Source: Pseudomonadota bacterium
Lineage (GTDB): Bacteria > Desulfobacterota > Desulfovibrionia > Desulfovibrionales > Desulfovibrionaceae
DNA: 24,771 bases
Direction of reading: 5' to 3'
Assembly: GCA_023390395.1 (NCBI GenBank)
Contig: JAEWCY010000181.1
Span: 1 to 24,771 of the forward strand
The notes below the pieces were generated by a model. The model was not told the DNA's origin, made no database searches, and saw only the letters and a list, made by a program, of their open reading frames with translations. Both the position numbers and the translations under genes were made by a program. Positions 16,651 through 24,291 of the stretch are shown here, one piece after another (position 1 is the first letter of the stretch; each line of letters opens with the position of its first letter).

Positions 16651-17601
16651 CTAGTTGGCCTTCAGGTCCTTGGCGAGGTTGGTGTAGAGTTCGGTCAGCC
16701 TGGCGATGTAGGCCTTGCTTTCCTCGTGGCCCATGGCCAGGGGGACGAAGCCGTCCGCCTTCATGGCCTGCTGGATGGCCGGGTCCGAGACCACCTGCAG
16801 GAAGGCCTTTTCGAGCACGGCGACCACTTCGGGCGGGGTCCCCATGGGCACGGCCACGCCGCGGTCGATGGAGTCGGTCATGTTGTAGCCCTGCTCCTTG
16901 AAGGTGGGCACGTCCGGAAAGTCGGGAAAACGCTCGTCCGAGGAGAAGGCCAGCACCCGGAGCTTGTCCGCGAAGCGCACCAGGTCGTCGGAGTTGGCCA
17001 TGACGGCGGCTGTGTGTCCGCCGAGGAAAGCGGTCATCTGGGGGGCGGAGCCGGTGAAGGGGACGTAGGTCAGCTGGATGCCGGCCAGCTTCTGGAGGCG
17101 CAGCGTGGCGAAGTGGTGGCCGGAGAACACGGCGGAGCCGCCGACGCTGATGGTTCCCGGGGCTTTCTTGGCCGCTTCCACGAACTCCTTGAGGTCGCGG
17201 TAGGGGCTTTCCTTCAACACCGCCAGGGCCAGGGGGGTACGCTGGAACATGACCACGGGGTTGATCTGGTCGGTCTTGTAGCCGACCTGCTGCTGCAAGG
17301 GCTGGAGGATGATGTGGGGCGTGTTGATGGTGACGAAGGTGTAGCCGTCGGGCTTGGTGCGCACCAGTTCCTTCCAACCGAGGGCTCCGCCGCCGCCGAC
17401 CTTGTAGTCGACGATGACCTGCTGGCCGAGGATCTTCGACAGCGGCCCCTGCTGCCGGCGGGCTTCGCGGTCCGATTGTCCGCCCGGATCGAAAGTGACG
17501 ATATAGGTGAGTTGTTTCGAGGGAAACGGGTCGGCTGCGAAAGAGGCACCAGAATTAGTCAGGGCAACAAACACAACGAGGAGCATCAATATACGCTTCA
17601 T
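16651..17601 (-). CDS. tctC: Tripartite tricarboxylate transporter substrate-binding protein
   Basis: The 316-residue protein begins with a signal peptide (MKRILMLLVVFVALTNSGASFAA) and has TctC/Bug features: YIVTFDPGGQSDREAR, the GGGGALGWKEL loop, GGSAVFSGHH and a C-terminal helix pair. The two adjacent ATGs at 17604 and 17601 compete; GGAGG at 17611-17607 is 5 nt from the second, so 17601 is chosen. The usual N-R-P-G-A-G-G loop reads YKVGGGGALG, a modest divergence that may reflect a different ligand. It is the first gene of the tctCBA operon, behind a near-consensus sigma-54 promoter. The ligand is inferred to be a small organic acid, most simply sulfolactate. Confidence 0.92.
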   Translation of the reverse strand: MKRILMLLVVFVALTNSGASFAADPFPSKQLTYIVTFDPGGQSDREARRQQGPLSKILGQQVIVDYKVGGGGALGWKELVRTKPDGYTFVTINTPHIILQPLQQQVGYKTDQINPVVMFQRTPLALAVLKESPYRDLKEFVEAAKKAPGTISVGGSAVFSGHHFATLRLQKLAGIQLTYVPFTGSAPQMTAFLGGHTAAVMANSDDLVRFADKLRVLAFSSDERFPDFPDVPTFKEQGYNMTDSIDRGVAVPMGTPPEVVAVLEKAFLQVVSDPAIQQAMKADGFVPLAMGHEESKAYIARLTELYTNLAKDLKAN

Positions 17602-17760
17602 CATGACCTCCAACCCTTGTTGCTTGATAAAGACTAAAATCATTCGCCAATTCTCAACGACAAAAAACGACGGCTTCTCCTTGTCAGAGCAGGTTTCCGG
17701 AATGCAGGACATCCCGAGTAACGGCCATAGAACGATCACCCACGTATGACTTCTTCGCGA

Positions 17761-17776
17761 AGCAAGACATGTGCCA
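17761..17776 (-). promoter_or_regulatory. Sigma-54 promoter of tctCBA
   Basis: On the minus strand the -24 box is TGGCAC (17776-17771) and the -12 box is TTGCT (17765-17761), with GG-N10-GC exact. This is close to the textbook consensus. Transcription should start near 17750, giving a leader of about 150 nt. Confidence 0.85.
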
Positions 17777-17847
17777 GTCGGTTTGTTTTCTAACTATCCG
17801 GGATATCGTAATAAAATAATCTTGATCCGGCCGAACCCGCCGGATTG

Positions 17848-17860
17848 CGCCCATTATTGG
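17848..17860 (-). promoter_or_regulatory. Copy 3 of the proposed enhancer motif, between divergent promoters
   Basis: On the minus strand the sequence is CCAATAATGGGCG. It lies about 104 bp upstream of the tctC start site and about 240 bp upstream of the phosphatase start site, so one site could serve both. It is also part of a dyad (GCCCA-TTAT-TGGGC, 17849-17862). A separate palindrome TATCCGGGATA is at 17795-17805. Confidence 0.6.
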
Positions 17861-18065
17861 GCATGCCGCCGGGAAACACCCGGCCCCGCCGCCCAATGTC
17901 GCACACCTTCCCTGGACGCTCAGAGACTGGCCGGCTTCGATCCCGCCGGCCGGGCGGAGACTGGTTCTTGGAACATGCTGGAAAATCGGATGAAAAAACG
18001 ACAGGACCACCCCGTTGGCGGCATACGGCCGAAAGGTCGTCGCCGGATCTCGCCGGCCCGACAGC

Positions 18066-18081
18066 TGGCATGCATTATGCT
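18066..18081 (+). promoter_or_regulatory. Sigma-54 promoter of the phosphatase gene
   Basis: The -24 box is TGGCATG (GG at 18067-18068) and the -12 box is ATGCT (GC at 18079-18080), with GG-N10-GC exact. A start near 18092 gives a leader of about 80 nt. It resembles the suyAB promoter, which also has GGCATG. Confidence 0.68.
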
Positions 18082-18173
18082 TTAACCTAAAGAAACACTC
18101 CGGATCGGACCGGAGCGCACCGTCCAACTCGCCGCACCTCGGGCGGACCGCAAGGCCGCTCCGGGGCAAGGCC

Positions 18174-18965
18174 ATGAGAATCCGCATGGTTGACCTCCGT
18201 CAAGCACAAGATGTCGCCGTGGACGCGGCGCGCCGCGCCGGCGAGATCATCCGGCAGGGCATGGCCACGGCGCGGCTCAGCGTGTGCCGCGTGAAGGCCG
18301 TGGGCGACGTCGCCACCTTCGTCGACGCCGCGGCCGAACGCATCATCCGGGAACGGCTGCTCGCCGCCTACCCCGACCACGCCTTCGTCGGCGAGGAGCA
18401 GGGAGCGCACGGGACGTCGCCTTGCCGCTGGATCGTGGACCCCCTGGACGGCACCATGAATTTCGTCCACGGCCTGCCCTATTTCGCCGTGTCCGTGGCG
18501 CTGGAGGTCGAGGGCAAGGTGCGCCTGGCCGTGGTGCACGACCCGGTCGGCGGCGACGTCTACGCCGCCCGGGAAGGGCGCGGGGCCTGGCGCAACGGGG
18601 AGCGCCTGCGGGTCGCCGACACTGCCGACCTCGGCCAGGCGCTGGTGGGCGCGGCGACGCCGCCGCCGGCCTGGCCGGACATGGCCGATTTCCTGCGCCG
18701 GTTCGGCGCGCTGTGCCGCAACGCGGCGGGTGTGCGCCGCCTGGGCGCGGCCGCCCTGGACCTGGCCGGCGTCGCCTCAGGGCGGCTGGACGGCTTTTTC
18801 ATGATGCACCTGGCGCTCTGGGACGTGGCCGCCGGCGGCCTGCTGGTGACCGAGGCCGGCGGCTGCGTCGTCCCCTTGCCCGGCGTCCGGGAGGAGGAGC
18901 GGGCCGTGCGCGTCGTGGCCGCCTGTCCGGGCATCGTCGAGGCCTTGCTGCGGGTTCTCGCCTAG
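18174..18965 (+). CDS. Inositol monophosphatase-family phosphatase
   Basis: The 263-residue protein carries all the metal-site motifs of the family: G73-E74-E75, W86-IVD89-PLD92-GT94, and W216-D217-VAAGG. The ATG at 18174 has GGGG/AAGG just upstream; an in-frame ATG at 18186 is possible. The family includes inositol-1-phosphatase, fructose-1,6-bisphosphatase and the PAP phosphatase CysQ. The sequence does not decide between them, although an organosulfur locus makes PAP or a phosphorylated sulfonate worth testing. It has its own -24/-12 promoter, divergent from tctC. That is unusual for a housekeeping phosphatase and ties it to the sulfolactate genes (inference). Confidence 0.88.
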   Translation: MRIRMVDLRQAQDVAVDAARRAGEIIRQGMATARLSVCRVKAVGDVATFVDAAAERIIRERLLAAYPDHAFVGEEQGAHGTSPCRWIVDPLDGTMNFVHGLPYFAVSVALEVEGKVRLAVVHDPVGGDVYAAREGRGAWRNGERLRVADTADLGQALVGAATPPPAWPDMADFLRRFGALCRNAAGVRRLGAAALDLAGVASGRLDGFFMMHLALWDVAAGGLLVTEAGGCVVPLPGVREEERAVRVVAACPGIVEALLRVLA

Positions 18966-19067
18966 GAGCCGGCCGGTCGGCGGCGTCCGGCCCGACGGGG
19001 CGCATGCCCTTTGGGCGCGGCGCGTCCCCGCCGTACGCCAATCTTTCTGCCCCCTCCGTTGCGTCGC

Positions 19068-19099
19068 GCGACTGCGACGCGTCGACGCGTCGCAGTCGC
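19068..19099. other. Perfect 32-bp loopless palindrome
   Basis: The arm gcgactgcgacgcgtc (19068-19083) is followed directly by its exact reverse complement (19084-19099). It lies about 100 nt after the phosphatase stop and 150 nt before the next start. No T-tract follows. It may act as a terminator-like hairpin or a symmetrical protein site. The rest of 18966-19247 shows no other feature. Confidence 0.55.
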
Positions 19100-19247
19100 C
19101 TGAAGGCGACGAGACGACATGGGGCAAATGAGAAATTGTATTTTCCAGACCGGCCGGTTATCGTGTCGGCGAGAGAAGCATCGCCAAAGCGTGCCGGAGT
19201 CGCCTTATATCCCGTCAACCCGTTTCGTCGGAGCCATGGAGTCGCCC

Positions 19248-20531
19248 ATGCCTTCCCAGAAAAGACACGGACCGAGGATGTTGCGTCGTACGCTGCTCAA
19301 GGGCGCGGGCGCCCTGGCCCTGGCCCCGCTGGTCATGGGGTTGGGCGCGAAGAACCTCTTCGCCGCCCAGCCGGGCGACAGGCCCCGGCTCGGCAAGGGC
19401 GACTACAACACCCGCCTGGTGCTGCTCGGCACCACGGGCGGCATGACTTGGTGGCCGGGCTCCAACCGGGCCAGCAACTCCCAGGTGCTGGTCGTCGGCG
19501 ACGCCATGTACCTCGTGGACCTGGGCTGGGGCTCCCTGGCGCGGCTGGCCGAGGGCTTCAACCACGGGCATTTCGTCACGGTCGACGGCCAGCGCACCCA
19601 GCTCGAGCTCTCCACCTTCCTCGCCGACATGCGGGCGGTCTTCTTCACCCACCTGCACATGGACCACCTGGGCGACTACCCCACCTTCCTGGAGATCGGG
19701 GCCAGGGCCGGCTACGCGCAGAAGCGGCCGCTGGCGATCATCGGGCCCGGCGACCGGGGCCGGCTCGAAGAAAACATGTCCGGCTACAAGGGCACGGTCA
19801 TCACGGCGGAGCGCTGCAATCCGCCGCTCGCCACCCCGACGCCCGGCACCCGGCTGATGACGGACCACATCCTCCAGGCCTTCGCCCAGACCTTCAACAA
19901 TTGCGCCCAGGACGAAGGCTACCCGGACATCCCGAAGATCATCGACGTCCGGGAGATCGGCGATCCCAAGGCCATCCCCTGGCCGGCCGGCTTCGTCGTC
20001 CCCGATCCGAACAAGCCCTGGACCTCGGACGTCACCTGCCCGGCCATGGTCCCCTTCGAGATCTACAAGGACGACCGCGTGCGCGTCACGGCCATCCTGG
20101 TCGACCACTACGAGGTTTATCCCGCCTTCGCCTTCCGGTTCGACACCGCGGACGGCTCCGTGGTCATCTCCGGCGACACCGGCCCGGACACGCGCGGCAA
20201 CCTCCAGAAGCTGGCCAAGGGGGCCGACGTCCTGGTCCACGAGGTCATCGACGACCTCTGGATCAAGGCCACGTTCAAGGGCGTCAAGGAGGGCGATCCC
20301 GCCTGGCCGCTCTACCACCACTGCATCACCGCCCACACGAGCTCGGCGGACGTGGGCAAGGTGGCCCAGTCGTGCGGGGTCAAGACCCTGGCGCTCAGCC
20401 ATATCGCCCCGGCCAACGCGCCGGCGTCGCGCCTGCGGCTGGCCCAGAAGGGCTTTTCCGGAAAGCTGCTTGTCGGCGAGGACCTGATGGAGATCGGCGT
20501 GGGCAAGCCCCTCGGCCGGGCCAAGGGCTAG
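19248..20531 (+). CDS. Tat-exported metallo-beta-lactamase-fold hydrolase
   Basis: The 427-residue protein begins with a twin-arginine signal: RRTLLKG after a charged start, then a hydrophobic stretch (AGALALAPLVMGLGA). The fold is shown by the metal motif H-L-H-M-D-H (FTHLHMDHLGDYP), the later ISGDTGPD and VHEVIDD metal ligands, and ALSHIAP near the end. The ATG at 19248 has GGAG (19238-19241) 6 nt upstream and is preferred over the ATG at 19236. Related exported proteins are annotated as MBL-fold hydrolases of unknown function, some near the GntH group. It would act in the periplasm on an ester, lactone or sulfate ester; the substrate is not known. Confidence 0.87.
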   Translation: MPSQKRHGPRMLRRTLLKGAGALALAPLVMGLGAKNLFAAQPGDRPRLGKGDYNTRLVLLGTTGGMTWWPGSNRASNSQVLVVGDAMYLVDLGWGSLARLAEGFNHGHFVTVDGQRTQLELSTFLADMRAVFFTHLHMDHLGDYPTFLEIGARAGYAQKRPLAIIGPGDRGRLEENMSGYKGTVITAERCNPPLATPTPGTRLMTDHILQAFAQTFNNCAQDEGYPDIPKIIDVREIGDPKAIPWPAGFVVPDPNKPWTSDVTCPAMVPFEIYKDDRVRVTAILVDHYEVYPAFAFRFDTADGSVVISGDTGPDTRGNLQKLAKGADVLVHEVIDDLWIKATFKGVKEGDPAWPLYHHCITAHTSSADVGKVAQSCGVKTLALSHIAPANAPASRLRLAQKGFSGKLLVGEDLMEIGVGKPLGRAKG

Positions 20532-20608
20532 GCGACGCGGCATCGCGGCGGTGGCGGCGGGTTCCTTGCGGGGAGCGCCGCCGCCCGATGTCCGGCCCGG
20601 CCGACGGG

Positions 20609-20638
20609 GCCCGCTCCCCGGCGCGCCGGGAAGCGGGC
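20609..20638 (-). terminator. Hairpin shared by convergent MBL and HdrD-like genes
   Basis: Arms at 20609-20621 and 20626-20638 pair over 13 bp with a CGCG loop. The one mismatch is a G-U pair in minus-strand RNA, so it fits best as the terminator of the HdrD-like operon, lying right after its stop codon. It has no T-tract. Confidence 0.5.
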
Positions 20639-20639
20639 G

Positions 20640-21890
20640 TCAGCCCACAACCAGCGCCTCGGCCAGCAGGGAGGACAGGAACTTGACCTCCTTGCCCAGG
20701 CCGTAGTGCGTATTGATGTCGTCGAGCTGCGTGTGGCAGTTCTCGCAGGCCGTGACCACGACGTCCGCGCCGCTCTCGCGCATCTGGTCGGCCTTGACCC
20801 GCGACGAGCGCATGCGGAAATCGAGGGTCTCCTCGCCCATGGCCACGAGCCCCCCTCCGCCGCCGCAGCACCAGTTGTACTTGGGGTTCGGCGACATCTC
20901 CCGGAAGTCCTCCACGATGCTGCGAAGGATCAGGCGCGGCTCGTCGTAGACGCCGCCGTTGCGGGCGATCTGGCAGGGGTCGTGGTAGGTGAAGGAGCCC
21001 GGGAGCTTCCTCGTCCGGATGCGCCCTTCCCGCAGGTAGCGGGCGTGGACCTCGGTCAGGCTGACCACCCGGAAGGGCTCCCCGGCCGAAAGCTGCTTGG
21101 CCACGCGCACGGCCGTGCCGCATTCGCAGATGCAGACTTCCTTGACGCCAAGCCGCCGGGCTTCCTGGATGATGCGGTCCAGGATGAGCCTGGTCTTGGC
21201 CGGATCGCCCACGAACGCGCCGAAGTTGACCGCCTCGAAGAAGCTCAGGCTCCAGTTCTCGCCGGCGGCGTTGAACACGGCTGCGGCCGGGATGATGGAA
21301 TGGGCCCCGGCCAGGGCCACGTAAAGCATGTCCGCCCCCTCCACGTCGGCGGGAATGGGGGTCGCGCCGGCCTGGACCTGCCAGCGCTCCACCACCTTGG
21401 CTTCCAGGCGCTTGACGCCTTCCAGGAATCCCGCCTTGAGGGCGTCGATGTTCTCGCCCTTGGCGATGGACACGTCGGCCAGCATGGTGAGGATTTCCGG
21501 CGCGGCCTCGGCGCCGATGAGCAGGAGCTTGGCGATGGACATGATCTGCTGGGTGTCGATGCCGAAGGGGCAGTAGACCATGCAGCGCCGGCAGCCGGTG
21601 CAGGAATAGGCCGCCTCGCGCAGTTCCTCCAGGGCGGCGTCGGTCAGGGGCTTGGCCTCGCCGAGGAAGGGCAGGAACCGGCCCTGCGCCGTGAAGTAGC
21701 GCTTGTAGATGCGCCGGACCACCTCGGCCCGGTAGGCCGGCGCGTACTTGGGCAGGGGCAGGGAGGCGTAGGCGTGGCAGACCGGGGTGCACAGCCCGCA
21801 CCGGGAGCAGGTCTCCAGGTTGAGCAGCATCTCCCGGGAAAGCTTGGTGTCGAAAAGGCGGATCAGGTCGTCTCGGACCGAGGCTTCCAT
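20640..21890 (-). CDS. HdrD/DsrK-like iron-sulfur oxidoreductase subunit
   Basis: The 416-residue protein has two ferredoxin-type [4Fe-4S] motifs, C28-x2-C31-x2-C34-x3-C38 and C97-x2-C100-x2-C103-x3-C107. One full CCG domain follows, with C306 (HDPC), C341-C342 (WCCGGGGG) and C382-x2-C385. An earlier cysteine cluster (C253, C255, C257) may be a remnant of a first CCG domain. This is the layout of HdrD, DsrK and TmcB, which bind a catalytic non-cubane cluster and reduce disulfides or persulfides at the cytoplasmic face. The ATG at 21890 has GGAGG 8 nt upstream, overlapping the stop region of the cytochrome b gene. It should pair with that cytochrome. Confidence 0.9.
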   Translation of the reverse strand: MEASVRDDLIRLFDTKLSREMLLNLETCSRCGLCTPVCHAYASLPLPKYAPAYRAEVVRRIYKRYFTAQGRFLPFLGEAKPLTDAALEELREAAYSCTGCRRCMVYCPFGIDTQQIMSIAKLLLIGAEAAPEILTMLADVSIAKGENIDALKAGFLEGVKRLEAKVVERWQVQAGATPIPADVEGADMLYVALAGAHSIIPAAAVFNAAGENWSLSFFEAVNFGAFVGDPAKTRLILDRIIQEARRLGVKEVCICECGTAVRVAKQLSAGEPFRVVSLTEVHARYLREGRIRTRKLPGSFTYHDPCQIARNGGVYDEPRLILRSIVEDFREMSPNPKYNWCCGGGGGLVAMGEETLDFRMRSSRVKADQMRESGADVVVTACENCHTQLDDINTHYGLGKEVKFLSSLLAEALVVG

Positions 21891-21892
21891 GG

Positions 21893-22600
21893 CTAGCCCC
21901 TCCTTATCCTGTTGAGCGCGAAGGTGAAGATGGCGTGCATGAGCTTGGTGAAGGGGAAGGCCATGAGCAGCAGGTTGGCGCAAAAGACGTGTGCCACCAG
22001 CATGAAGGCATGCCCGGCCCCGTCGATGGAGGCGATGGAAGGCCGCAGCGTGACCAGGCTCCAGAGGTAGGCCCGGTAGTCGGCCACGGCCATGGTGGAG
22101 TAGTCGTACCAGTTCCTGGCCCAGTCCATCTGGGCTCCGAACAGCGCCGTCAGGAACAGCAGGACCAGCAGAAGGTAGTCCTCGGGCACGGACAGGTCCT
22201 TGGTGGGGGAGACCATGCGCCGGGACAGGAAGTAGAGCAGGCAAAGGAGCATGGCCAGGCCCACCGCCCCCTTGCCGAGGAAGATGGCGTGGGGCACGGC
22301 CTGGAGCAGCGGGATGTCGGCCACCAGTTCGAGATGGCCGAGAACGAGGGCGAGAAGGCCCAGGTGGAAAAGGGCCAGGGCGACCCAGAGCACGGGGTTG
22401 TGCCGCAGCACGGTGGGCAGCAGCAGGGCGTCGGCCGCGGCGAAGAGCCAGCCGGGCTTTTTCACCGGATACACGGCCAGCGGGACGGCGAGCCGGGGCC
22501 GACGCAGCAGGCCGGCGATCCGCCAGAGCGTTCCCGCCGCGAACACGCCCACGGCCAGGTACGTCATCGGCACGAGGATGAGGTAGTTGAGCGTCGCCAT
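21893..22600 (-). CDS. NarI/HdrE/DsrM-like membrane cytochrome b subunit
   Basis: The 235-residue membrane protein has about five helices and histidines placed for two b-type hemes (FHLGLLALVLGH in an early helix, GHAFMLVAHVFCANLLLMAFPFTKLMH in the last). This is the pattern of the nitrate reductase gamma family, including HdrE and DsrM. It would pass electrons between the menaquinone pool and the HdrD-like subunit encoded 2 nt downstream. ATG 22600 is chosen because GGAGAG lies 10 nt upstream; the ATG at 22618 has no good site. It is shorter than typical DsrM and closer in size to HdrE or NarI. Confidence 0.87.
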   Translation of the reverse strand: MATLNYLILVPMTYLAVGVFAAGTLWRIAGLLRRPRLAVPLAVYPVKKPGWLFAAADALLLPTVLRHNPVLWVALALFHLGLLALVLGHLELVADIPLLQAVPHAIFLGKGAVGLAMLLCLLYFLSRRMVSPTKDLSVPEDYLLLVLLFLTALFGAQMDWARNWYDYSTMAVADYRAYLWSLVTLRPSIASIDGAGHAFMLVAHVFCANLLLMAFPFTKLMHAIFTFALNRIRRG

Positions 22601-22651
22601 TGCGTCTGTTCTCTCCATGCGGGGCCGGGGCGCTCCCCGGCCCCGGTTGCG

Positions 22652-22891
22652 TTACTTCAGGCGTTTGATGAAGAAGCTGACCTCCCCGCCGGCCTCCTCG
22701 GAGTGGAGGATCTGGTGGCCGCTGGTCTTGGCCCAGGCCGGGAAGTCGGTGAGGGCCCCGGGATCGGTGGTGACGGCCTTGACGACCTGGCCCACGGGCA
22801 CCTCCTTGATGCCCTTGCTGATCTTGACCACGGGCATGGGGCAGGGGAGGTTTCGCAGATCGAATTCCTTGGCGAATTCCATGGCGCTCAT
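22652..22891 (-). CDS. TusA/SirA-family sulfur carrier protein
   Basis: The 79-residue protein has the TusA core: DLRNLPCPMPVVKISKGIK with the persulfide-carrying C17 in the CPxP motif, then two beta strands and a C-terminal VSFFIKR. Proteins of this family carry sulfane sulfur as a cysteine persulfide between partners. AGGAGA lies 5 nt before the ATG. It sits between a DsrE-like gene and a heterodisulfide-reductase-like pair, so it probably delivers or receives sulfur for them rather than serving tRNA thiolation (inference). Confidence 0.94.
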   Translation of the reverse strand: MSAMEFAKEFDLRNLPCPMPVVKISKGIKEVPVGQVVKAVTTDPGALTDFPAWAKTSGHQILHSEEAGGEVSFFIKRLK

Positions 22892-22914
22892 ACGGTTCTC
22901 CTGAGGGGTTGTCG

Positions 22915-23463
22915 TTAGATGAAAAGCTGCACCTTGCTGCCCATGGCCTGTTCCAGGAAGGTGGCCACGCCGCAGTAGAGCAGGTCCGGGTAGTCGAGCA
23001 TCTCCTCGCGCCTGAATCCCATGAGGCTCATGGACAGGTCGCAGATGCAGATCTTGATGCCGAGTTCCGCCGCCAGGTCGATCATCTGGGGCAGGGAGGC
23101 GACGTTTTTTTGGGCCATGAGCCTCTGCATCATCCTGGTGCCCAGGCCGCCGAAGTGCATCTTGGACAGGGTGGCCGCCGGCGCGCCCTTGGGCAGCATG
23201 GCCCCGAACATGGTCCCCATCATGTCCTTGCCGGGGGCGGACTTTTTGGGGTCGCGCAACAGCGGCGTGCCCCAGAAGGTGAAGAACATCATGACCTCCA
23301 TGCCCATGGCCGCCGCGCCGGTGGCGATGATGAACGAGGCCAGGGCGCGGTCGAGGTCGCCGGAAAACACCACCATGGAGAGCTTGTTTTCCTGCCCTCC
23401 CTGCTCCAGGCGCTCCACCCTGGCCCGCAGTTCCTCGAGTTGTTCCGTCAAAGCGGCATCCAT
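22915..23463 (-). CDS. DsrE/DsrF-like (DrsE_2) sulfurtransferase-type protein
   Basis: The 182-residue protein has a short N-terminal coiled coil (LTEQLEELRARVERLEQ) and then the DsrE_2 fold: KLSMVVFSGDLDRALASFIIATGAAAMGMEVMMFFTFWG, IKICICDLSMSLMG and LLYCGVATFLEQA. Cysteines C139, C141 and C164 are placed at the sites that hold persulfide sulfur in the family. The ATG at 23463 has GGAGG 5 nt upstream. It is the first gene of a four-gene operon with TusA, cytochrome b and the HdrD-like protein. TusA-DsrE pairs are known as sulfur relays in sulfur oxidisers; here one accompanies a membrane oxidoreductase. Confidence 0.9.
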   Translation of the reverse strand: MDAALTEQLEELRARVERLEQGGQENKLSMVVFSGDLDRALASFIIATGAAAMGMEVMMFFTFWGTPLLRDPKKSAPGKDMMGTMFGAMLPKGAPAATLSKMHFGGLGTRMMQRLMAQKNVASLPQMIDLAAELGIKICICDLSMSLMGFRREEMLDYPDLLYCGVATFLEQAMGSKVQLFI

Positions 23464-23810
23464 TGGTTCCTCCGTGAATCGTGATGATCATGAATGGCAA
23501 AAAAAACAGTGCAAACAAGCTGTTAAGGAAATAAGTCCGCTGTTTTCGACATCAGTATGAAAGATATGGGCCAAAAAAAGCATCGGGCCGGGGAGGCCGT
23601 CCGAACCGTCCGCCCGGCCCGGACGGGGCGACCCGGGGCCGCGCCCGGCCGGGGAGCCCGGACGGCCGTGGGGCAGGTCCAGGCGCGGCCGCCGGCCGTT
23701 TCCGGGAAGATGACCGACATGAACCCCGGTTTCTCAAGGAATGCCGGAATGTTGTTGGTGAATTTTTTCATATTCATAAACACCGTGAAACGTTTGCGCC
23801 AAAAAAAACG
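23464..23810 (-). other. Intergenic region between marR and the dsrE-like operon
   Basis: This 347-bp stretch is AT-rich at both ends, with A-tracts near 23501, 23573 and 23801, and very GC-rich in the middle. Apart from the terminator listed separately, the end near 23464-23560 probably holds the promoter of the dsrE-like operon, although no clear box was found. A palindrome-like TGATGATCATGA near 23482 could be an operator. A small open frame on the minus strand (about 23523-23783) has the composition of chance translation. Confidence 0.4.
23573..23620 (-). terminator. Probable intrinsic terminator downstream of marR
   Basis: On the minus strand GGGCCGGG (23620-23613) pairs with CCCGGCCC (23592-23585) over 8 bp, and seven T follow after GATGC (23579-23573). 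It would separate marR from the dsrE-like operon. The loop of 20 nt and the 5-nt gap make it a moderate match. Confidence 0.5.
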
Positions 23811-24284
23811 CTATTCCAGAGCCTCGCCCACGCGCTCCATGGCCGTCTTGAGCAGGTCCAAGGATTGCAGCACCATGTGCCGTCGGTCCGGAGCGATGGA
23901 GCCGAGCACCGTGTCGCGAAGGGCGCGCTGCCTGTCGGCGATGTCCTGGCGCAGCTTCTGGCCGGCCGGAGTCAGGGCGAGCAGCACCACCCGGGAGTCG
24001 GCCGGGTCGGGCACCCGGACCAGGAGGTTCTTGTCCGCGAGGCCGCTGACGAGCTTGGTCACGCGGCTCCTGGCGATGTCGAGCCTGGCGGCGATGCCCT
24101 TGGCCGTGAGGTAGCGTTCGTGGCCGAACAGCATCAGGCAGCGCAACTCTGCCTGGGGGAGTTCGAACTTCTCGGACAGGTAGACGTGGCTGTCCGTGCA
24201 GCACTGGTAGAGCTTGTCCAGCATTTGGCTGAACTGCCGCCGTTCCTGCGGGGAAAGTTCTTCGGCTTCGCCACGTTCATTCAT
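23811..24284 (-). CDS. MarR-family transcriptional regulator
   Basis: The 157-residue protein has the MarR winged helix: ELRCLMLFGHERYLTAKGIAARLDIARSRVTKLVSGLADKNLLVRVPDPADSR, with the wing motif DSRVVLLALTPAG. Long helices at both ends would form the dimer. No ribosome-binding site precedes the ATG at 24284. A good promoter places the transcript start at or next to this codon, so the mRNA appears leaderless. The upstream in-frame ATG at 24296 falls within the -10 box and is excluded. It likely regulates itself and the dsrE-tusA-hdr-like operon downstream, or the divergent sensor gene (inference). The ligand is unknown. Confidence 0.92.
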   Translation of the reverse strand: MNERGEAEELSPQERRQFSQMLDKLYQCCTDSHVYLSEKFELPQAELRCLMLFGHERYLTAKGIAARLDIARSRVTKLVSGLADKNLLVRVPDPADSRVVLLALTPAGQKLRQDIADRQRALRDTVLGSIAPDRRHMVLQSLDLLKTAMERVGEALE

Positions 24285-24291
24285 GGTGTGA

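Noticed and set aside
23557..23574. TTGGCCC...TTTCAT on the minus strand resembling a sigma-54 promoter for the dsrE-like operon.
   Set aside because: The essential G of the -12 GC is T.
23523..23783. Small minus-strand open frame of about 80 residues between marR and the dsrE-like gene.
   Set aside because: It crosses the probable terminator, is compositionally odd and matches no family I recognise.
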